A program made the position numbers and the translations under genes. Shown here piece after piece: positions 59,751 through 64,000 of a stretch of 64,000 nt of DNA. Each line of letters opens with the position of its first letter. Position 1 is the stretch's first letter. Source of the DNA: Clostridia bacterium (GTDB lineage: Bacteria > Bacillota > Clostridia > Peptostreptococcales > Acidaminobacteraceae); the NCBI GenBank assembly GCA_018399635.1, contig JAGYOH010000012.1:1-64000 (forward strand). Direction: 5' to 3'. Below the pieces are notes generated by a model. It did not search any database, was not told the origin of the DNA, and was given only the letters and a program-made list of their open reading frames with translations.

Positions 59751-62093
59751 TTATATGAGAGTCACCGGATCCACATCCACCATGACGAAGATTTCAGGAT
59801 GCGTCACCTTTTCAATTATATCATTTATTATACCCTTAATCCCAGGCTGGTCAACTCTTTCTCCCTTGATCAGAATCTGATAGCGATAGGTCCGGTTGAC
59901 CTTCAGATTCAAGGCCGGTCCGGGGCCGATGATCCGGGCGTCAAGGCCCTTGCACTGTTCCCTGAGGGCCCAGGCCAGCCCCTCGGCATACCTCCGGGCC
60001 AGGGCGTCCTCCCTGGAATTCACCGTCAGATGGATCAATTGTTTGAAGGGGGGGTAGGCCATGGCTTCCCGGACCCCGATTTCAAAATCATAAAAGACCC
60101 GGTAATCGCCCTTGAGGGCGCTGTGGATGGCATAGTGGTCGGGATTGTAGGTCTGGATCACCACTTCTCCCGGCAGTTCTCCCCTGCCGCTGCGGCCCAT
60201 GGCCTGGGTGATCAGGGCGTAGGTCACCTCGCTCGCCGTGTAATTGGGGACATTGAGGTTGATATCCGCCGCCAGGACCCCCACCAGGGTCACACCCTTG
60301 AAGTCGTGCCCTTTGGCGACGATCTGAGTCCCCAGGATGATATCCACTTGCCGGGATTCAATGGCCTCGTAGGCCTCCTTGAGGGCGTATTTTCCCGCCA
60401 TGGAGGTGGAATCCATGCGCAGGACCCTGGCTTCGGGAAAGAGTTCGCTGATCCTTTCTTCGATTTTCTCCGTCCCCATGCCGAAATACTGGTAATGGGG
60501 ACTGCCGCACTGGGGACAGGTCCGGGGCACCCGGGTCTGGTAGCCGCAGAGGCGGCACTCCCCGTGATGGGTCTTCTTGTGGTACATCAGGGGCACCTCG
60601 CAGTGGGGGCAGGTCATGACGTGGCCGCACTCGAGACAGCTGACAAAGGAGGCGTAGCCTCTTTTGTTGAGGAAGAGAATCGTCTGCTCCCCCCGGTCGA
60701 GTCTCAGCTGGATCTTCTCCTTCAGCAGCTGACTGATCAGGGTCACCTTGGCCGTGACGAATTCCTCCCGCATATCCACCAGGAATCCCCCGGGCATGCC
60801 CGCCGGGGCGATGCGGCGGGTCAGGGTGAGGATTCTCCCCTTCCCGCCGAGGACTTCATGGTAGCTTTCAACCCTGGGCGTGGCACTGCCCAGGAGGAGG
60901 GGGATCCCTCTCATCCGGGCCCTGATTTCCGCCAGATGAATGCCGTGGTAGCGGGGCTCCGATTCTGATTTATAGCTGGAGGAATGCTCCTCGTCCACCA
61001 CGATCAGTCCCAGATTGCCAGCCGGAGCGAAGATGGCGCTCCTAGGACCGATAATGACTTTGAATTCCCCTTTTTTGATCCTCAGCCATTCCTCCATTTT
61101 TTCTTCCTGGGTCATTCTGGAGTGGTAGAAACCCACGCACTCTCCGAACCGCTGGACAAAAACCCGGGCCATCTGGGGAATCAGGGAGATTTCGGGGACC
61201 AGAAGGATCACTGACTCCTCCCGCTGAAGGGCCAGCTCCGTCAGCTGCAGATAGATTTCCGTCTTGCCGCTCCCCGTGACCCCGTGGAGCAGGAAACTCT
61301 CATAGGTCTTGGCAGCCATGGCCCCTCTGACGGCTTCATAGGCCGCCCTCTGCTCAGGGTTCAGGACCGGTTTAGGGGTCGCAAACCCTCCCTGGTCCCG
61401 GTAGAGACTGTGGCGGTAGAAGGACTTTTCCCTGAGGGTGACCAGACCTCTGGTTTCCAGGGACTTGAGGGCGTCACTGGAAAGACCCGTGTCCTTCAGG
61501 GGAATCTCCAGTTTCCTGTCCTCGAGAAAGGCTTCCAGAAGGGCTCTTTTTTTATGGGCGTTTTTTCTGAGGCCCCTGACGGCCTCCTCGATCGCCGGAG
61601 TCTCGGCGGTGCACAGGACCATCTTCATTGTCCTGGCCCTGGCCTGCTTCTGATAGGTCACCCGTTGGATCCCCAGACCCGCCTTGAGAATTTCTTCCAG
61701 GGTGATGTCCCCCTTTTCATAGGCGGCCTCGATTTCAGGGCTTGAAAAGGTGATCTCGGGCAGAAGTTCCAATTTGGATCCCAGGGGAATCGCACTTTTG
61801 ATGAGCTTGGAAAGGGAGGTCATGTAGTAGTCCCTGGCCTCTAGCAAGAGTGCCACCATTTCCTCGGTGAGGTCGTAGCCTTCATCAAAGCCCCTCAGGA
61901 TGGCCTTGACCTCGAAATCCGCCGGGACGCCCAGGCGGACCACCACCCCCTCCATGGGCTTCGAGCCCCGGCCGAAGGGCACGATGACCCGTGAACCCAC
62001 CCGGATGGCGGCTTCAAATTCCTCGGGCACCCCATAGGTGTAGAGGCGGTCCGTATTCTTGACGGTTTTCAGGAGAATCACATCGATATTCAT
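59751..62093 (-). CDS. priA: Primosomal protein N' (replication restart helicase PriA)
   Basis: 3'-5' helicase that reloads the replisome at stalled forks. 780 residues: N-terminal 3'BD domain, Walker A GVTGSGKTEIYLQL near 273, VVDEEHSSSYK, LLGSATPR, then the zinc-binding insert with CLECGHVMTCPHC and CRLCGYQ...CPQCGSPH, and IILGTQIVAKGHDF / QAMGRSGRG in the second helicase domain. ATG 62093 has GAGGTG 4 bases upstream, immediately after a terminator T-tract. Confidence 0.96.
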   Translation of the reverse strand: MNIDVILLKTVKNTDRLYTYGVPEEFEAAIRVGSRVIVPFGRGSKPMEGVVVRLGVPADFEVKAILRGFDEGYDLTEEMVALLLEARDYYMTSLSKLIKSAIPLGSKLELLPEITFSSPEIEAAYEKGDITLEEILKAGLGIQRVTYQKQARARTMKMVLCTAETPAIEEAVRGLRKNAHKKRALLEAFLEDRKLEIPLKDTGLSSDALKSLETRGLVTLREKSFYRHSLYRDQGGFATPKPVLNPEQRAAYEAVRGAMAAKTYESFLLHGVTGSGKTEIYLQLTELALQREESVILLVPEISLIPQMARVFVQRFGECVGFYHSRMTQEEKMEEWLRIKKGEFKVIIGPRSAIFAPAGNLGLIVVDEEHSSSYKSESEPRYHGIHLAEIRARMRGIPLLLGSATPRVESYHEVLGGKGRILTLTRRIAPAGMPGGFLVDMREEFVTAKVTLISQLLKEKIQLRLDRGEQTILFLNKRGYASFVSCLECGHVMTCPHCEVPLMYHKKTHHGECRLCGYQTRVPRTCPQCGSPHYQYFGMGTEKIEERISELFPEARVLRMDSTSMAGKYALKEAYEAIESRQVDIILGTQIVAKGHDFKGVTLVGVLAADINLNVPNYTASEVTYALITQAMGRSGRGELPGEVVIQTYNPDHYAIHSALKGDYRVFYDFEIGVREAMAYPPFKQLIHLTVNSREDALARRYAEGLAWALREQCKGLDARIIGPGPALNLKVNRTYRYQILIKGERVDQPGIKGIINDIIEKVTHPEIFVMVDVDPVTLI

Positions 62094-62103
62094 CAGGCAC
62101 CTC

Positions 62104-62130
62104 AAAAAAAAAGAGTCGGCTTCGACTCTT
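62104..62130 (-). terminator. Intrinsic terminator between coaBC and priA
   Basis: Perfect 8-bp stem AAGAGTCG/CGACTCTT with AAGC loop and a run of T in the minus-strand sense. It starts at the coaBC stop codon, and the T-tract runs into the priA ribosome binding site. Confidence 0.9.
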
Positions 62131-63319
62131 ATTCTACCATATCCGCAATTTTTTCCAGTATCTCTTTTGCAATGATCGATTTCTTGTTCAGGGCGACATG
62201 GGTCACCTGCAGGTCCCGGGTGATGAGATAGACTTCATTTTCATCCGTCCTGAACCCGCTCGAGGTCCTGGAGACATCGTTGGCCACCATGAAATCCAGA
62301 TGCTTGGCAATGATTTTTTCCTTGGCATAGGCCACCACGTCATGGGTCTGAGCCGCAAATCCCACTAAAAACTGGTGTTTCTTGTGTTCGCCCAGGGTTT
62401 TGAGAATATCCCGGGTCCGCTCCAGAGGCAGGGAGGACTCGATGTCCTCCTTCTTGATTTTTTTCTCAAAAACCTTCTGTGGCCGGTAATCCAGCACCGC
62501 CGCCGCCTTGATGACGATGTCGGTCTCGTCGTAGCGGGCCATGACCTCCCGGTACATTTCCTCCGAGGTTGTCACGTCGATCCGTTCCACCCCCAGGGGG
62601 GTTTTCAGAGTGACGGGTCCCGCTACGAGGCAGACCTGCGCCCCCAGCCGCCTGGCGGCCCTGGCCATTTCAAATCCCATTTTCCCGCTTGAGGGATTGG
62701 AGATGAAGCGGACGGGATCGATGGGTTCCACAGTGGGTCCCGCCGTCACCAGGACTCTTTTTCCCTTGAGCCGGTCCCTGGCTTCCAAGGCGAAAAGAAT
62801 GACCTCCACGATGTCCTCGGGAGTGGCCAGCTTGCCCCGCCCCGTATCGCCACAGGCCAGGCGCCCGGCCTCCGGCTCGATGATTCCGGCCCCCCGGTCC
62901 CTGAGAATCTTCAGATTCTCCTGGACACTGGCGTGTTCGTACATCCGGGTGTTCATGGCCGGTGCCACGTACAGGGGCGCCCGGGTCGCCAGGAGGGTCG
63001 TGGACAAAAGGTCGTCGGCGATCCCGTGGGCCATTTTGGCGATGATGTTGGCGGTGGCCGGCACGATGACAAAGAGATCCGCCGTCTTGGCCACCTCGAT
63101 GTGTTCGATTCTGGAATCCTCCCCCAGGGTGAAGAGGTCGGTGAGGACCCTTTTGCCGCTCATGGCCTCAAAGGTCATGGGATGGATGAACTGGGCCGCA
63201 TGCCGGGTCATGATGACCTGGACCTCCACTTCAAGCTTCTTGAGCATGGAAATCACTTCCAGGGTCTTGTAGATGGCGATGCCGCCCGTCACTCCCAGAA
63301 CTACTTTTTTGTGTTTCAT
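62129..63319 (-). CDS. coaBC: Bifunctional phosphopantothenoylcysteine decarboxylase / phosphopantothenate-cysteine ligase CoaBC
   Basis: Two steps of coenzyme A synthesis. 396 residues: FMN-dependent CoaC half (GVTGGIAIYKTLEVI, VVPATANIIAKMAHGIADDLL, APAMNTRMYEH, LACGDTGRGKL) and CoaB half from about 180 (VLVTAGPTVEPIDPVRFISN, AAAVLDYRP, KKIKKED). ATG 63319 has AGGTGA five bases upstream; ATG 63325 and GTG 63328 are also in frame. Follows rpoZ closely. Confidence 0.96.
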   Translation of the reverse strand: MKHKKVVLGVTGGIAIYKTLEVISMLKKLEVEVQVIMTRHAAQFIHPMTFEAMSGKRVLTDLFTLGEDSRIEHIEVAKTADLFVIVPATANIIAKMAHGIADDLLSTTLLATRAPLYVAPAMNTRMYEHASVQENLKILRDRGAGIIEPEAGRLACGDTGRGKLATPEDIVEVILFALEARDRLKGKRVLVTAGPTVEPIDPVRFISNPSSGKMGFEMARAARRLGAQVCLVAGPVTLKTPLGVERIDVTTSEEMYREVMARYDETDIVIKAAAVLDYRPQKVFEKKIKKEDIESSLPLERTRDILKTLGEHKKHQFLVGFAAQTHDVVAYAKEKIIAKHLDFMVANDVSRTSSGFRTDENEVYLITRDLQVTHVALNKKSIIAKEILEKIADMVE

Positions 63320-63328
63320 TCTCATCAC

Positions 63329-63520
63329 CTACTCGCTGGTCATGATGACTTTGCCGTCAAGAATTTCCTTGGCGGCCTTCGTGACCGGCTTGTCCGTCAC
63401 AATTTCCTCGCCGAATTGTTCACTTTCCATGATCTGTCGCGCTCTTTTTGAAGTGGCGATCACCAATGAATACCGGTCGTCGACCTTTTCCAACAATTCA
63501 TCAATGGATGGTCTGATCAT
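63329..63520 (-). CDS. rpoZ: DNA-directed RNA polymerase omega subunit
   Basis: 63-residue accessory subunit of RNA polymerase that stabilises beta prime. RPSIDELLEKVDDRYSLVI at the N-terminus and ATSKRARQIMESE are the family blocks; KPVTKAAKEILDGKV follows. The start overlaps the gmk stop by 4 bases. gmk-rpoZ-coaBC-priA is the standard order. Confidence 0.93.
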   Translation of the reverse strand: MIRPSIDELLEKVDDRYSLVIATSKRARQIMESEQFGEEIVTDKPVTKAAKEILDGKVIMTSE

Positions 63521-64000
63521 TCTAATTCCTCCTTGAAGTTTTCTATGAGTTCAGTGACATCCTTCTTGATCCGGCATCGCTCCGCCATGATGACGGCTTC
63601 AAGGCAGCGGGCGGAGGCAGTCAGGGTGTCGTTGATGATATAGTAGTCGTATTTCTCGATATAGGAGATCTCTTCAAGGGCGCTGGCAAACCGCAGCTTG
63701 AGGGCTTCCTCGGTTTCCGAGCCTCGGCTGACGATCCTCTGTCTGAGCTCCGCCATGGAGGGGGGGAGAATGAAGACGAATATCGCCTCAGGATAGGATT
63801 TTTTCACCTGAAGCGCCCCTTGTATGTCGATTTCCAGAATGATGTTCTCGCCCCGGTCAAGGGCCTTGAGAACCGGTTCCTTGGGCGTGCCGTAATAATG
63901 GTCGTAAACCCTGGCATATTCGAGAAAACCGCCTTCCTCCGCCATTTTTTCAAAGTCTTCCCGGGACTTGAAATAGTAGTTGACCCCCTCGACTTCCCCC
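63517..64000 (-). CDS. gmk: Guanylate kinase, C-terminal part (cut by window edge)
   Basis: GMP to GDP kinase. About 160 codons are visible and the frame is open to the window edge: the first residues read GEVEGVNYYF then KSREDFEKM, which is the GMP-binding region, followed by EYARVYDHYYGTP, IILEIDIQGALQVKK and FILPPSMAELRQRI. The N-terminal P-loop lies outside the window. The ATG at 63945 is internal, not the true start. Ends overlapping rpoZ. Confidence 0.95.
   Translation of the reverse strand, partial: GEVEGVNYYFKSREDFEKMAEEGGFLEYARVYDHYYGTPKEPVLKALDRGENIILEIDIQGALQVKKSYPEAIFVFILPPSMAELRQRIVSRGSETEEALKLRFASALEEISYIEKYDYYIINDTLTASARCLEAVIMAERCRIKKDVTELIENFKEELE

Noticed and set aside
1-64000. 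tRNA, rRNA, CRISPR, transposon, phage or toxin-antitoxin content and a novel multi-gene system
   Set aside because: No CCA-ended cloverleaf, repeat-spacer array, transposase, integrase or defence gene was seen; gene families and order are those of conserved housekeeping clusters.

Overview
The window is a gene-dense block of core chromosome, apparently from a moderately GC-rich, low-motility-of-gene-order Bacillota, most likely a member of the Clostridia. This rests on family content and order: a CodY repressor next to topA, FapR controlling a fatty-acid cluster, a Gram-positive PolC replicase, Asp23/FakA, a PASTA kinase with its PP2C phosphatase, YlxM-Ffh, and ispG between rseP and polC. Acetate kinase suggests a fermentative anaerobe, which is inference. 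No rRNA, tRNA, CRISPR array, insertion sequence or prophage gene was recognised. I place 68 protein genes, 65 on the minus strand; only the PduO-type adenosyltransferase, tmcAL and rpmB are on the plus strand. Both end genes (ribF and gmk) are cut by the window edges.

Read in the direction of transcription (from 64000 down to 1): (a) gmk-rpoZ-coaBC-priA-def-fmt-YugP-like-rsmB-stp-prkC-rsgA-rpe-thiN couples nucleotide and cofactor synthesis, replication restart, N-formylmethionine handling, and Ser/Thr phosphorylation signalling; (b) rpmB on the other strand, then asp23-fakA-recG-rsmD-coaD-coiled-coil gene; (c) tmcAL divergent from ackA, followed by the DUF177 gene and rpmF; (d) fapR-plsX-fabH-fabD-fabG-acpP-fabF, the initiation and elongation core of fatty-acid synthesis under an obvious FapR operator; (e) rnc, radical SAM Elp3-like gene, smc, ftsY; (f) ylxM-ffh-rpsP-khpA-rimM-trmD-rplS-rbgA-rnhB, the SRP and ribosome maturation block; (g) a small membrane protein, a compact DprA, topA and codY, with the adenosyltransferase gene convergent on dprA; (h) rpsB-tsf-pyrH-frr-uppS-cdsA-dxr-rseP-ispG-polC; (i) rimP-nusA-ylxR-ylxQ-infB-rbfA-nrnA-truB-ribF.

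The most useful signals lie between genes. They include a near-consensus promoter overlapped by a FapR operator; a promoter plus weak-U-tract hairpin ahead of rimP-nusA that looks like a NusA-responsive attenuator; a perfect 27-bp inverted repeat between the divergent ackA and tmcAL promoters; a recurrent arrangement in which an intrinsic terminator ends only a few bases before the ribosome binding site of the next same-strand gene; and an unexplained structured interval before rnhB. I did not find a previously undescribed multi-gene system: almost every gene belongs to a widely conserved family in a conserved neighbourhood.

No interval longer than 300 bases lacks a gene. The longest gaps are about 115 to 170 bases and are described individually. 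Start codons were chosen by ribosome binding site spacing and family alignment from memory, so several differ from the longest open frame; TTG and GTG starts are frequent.
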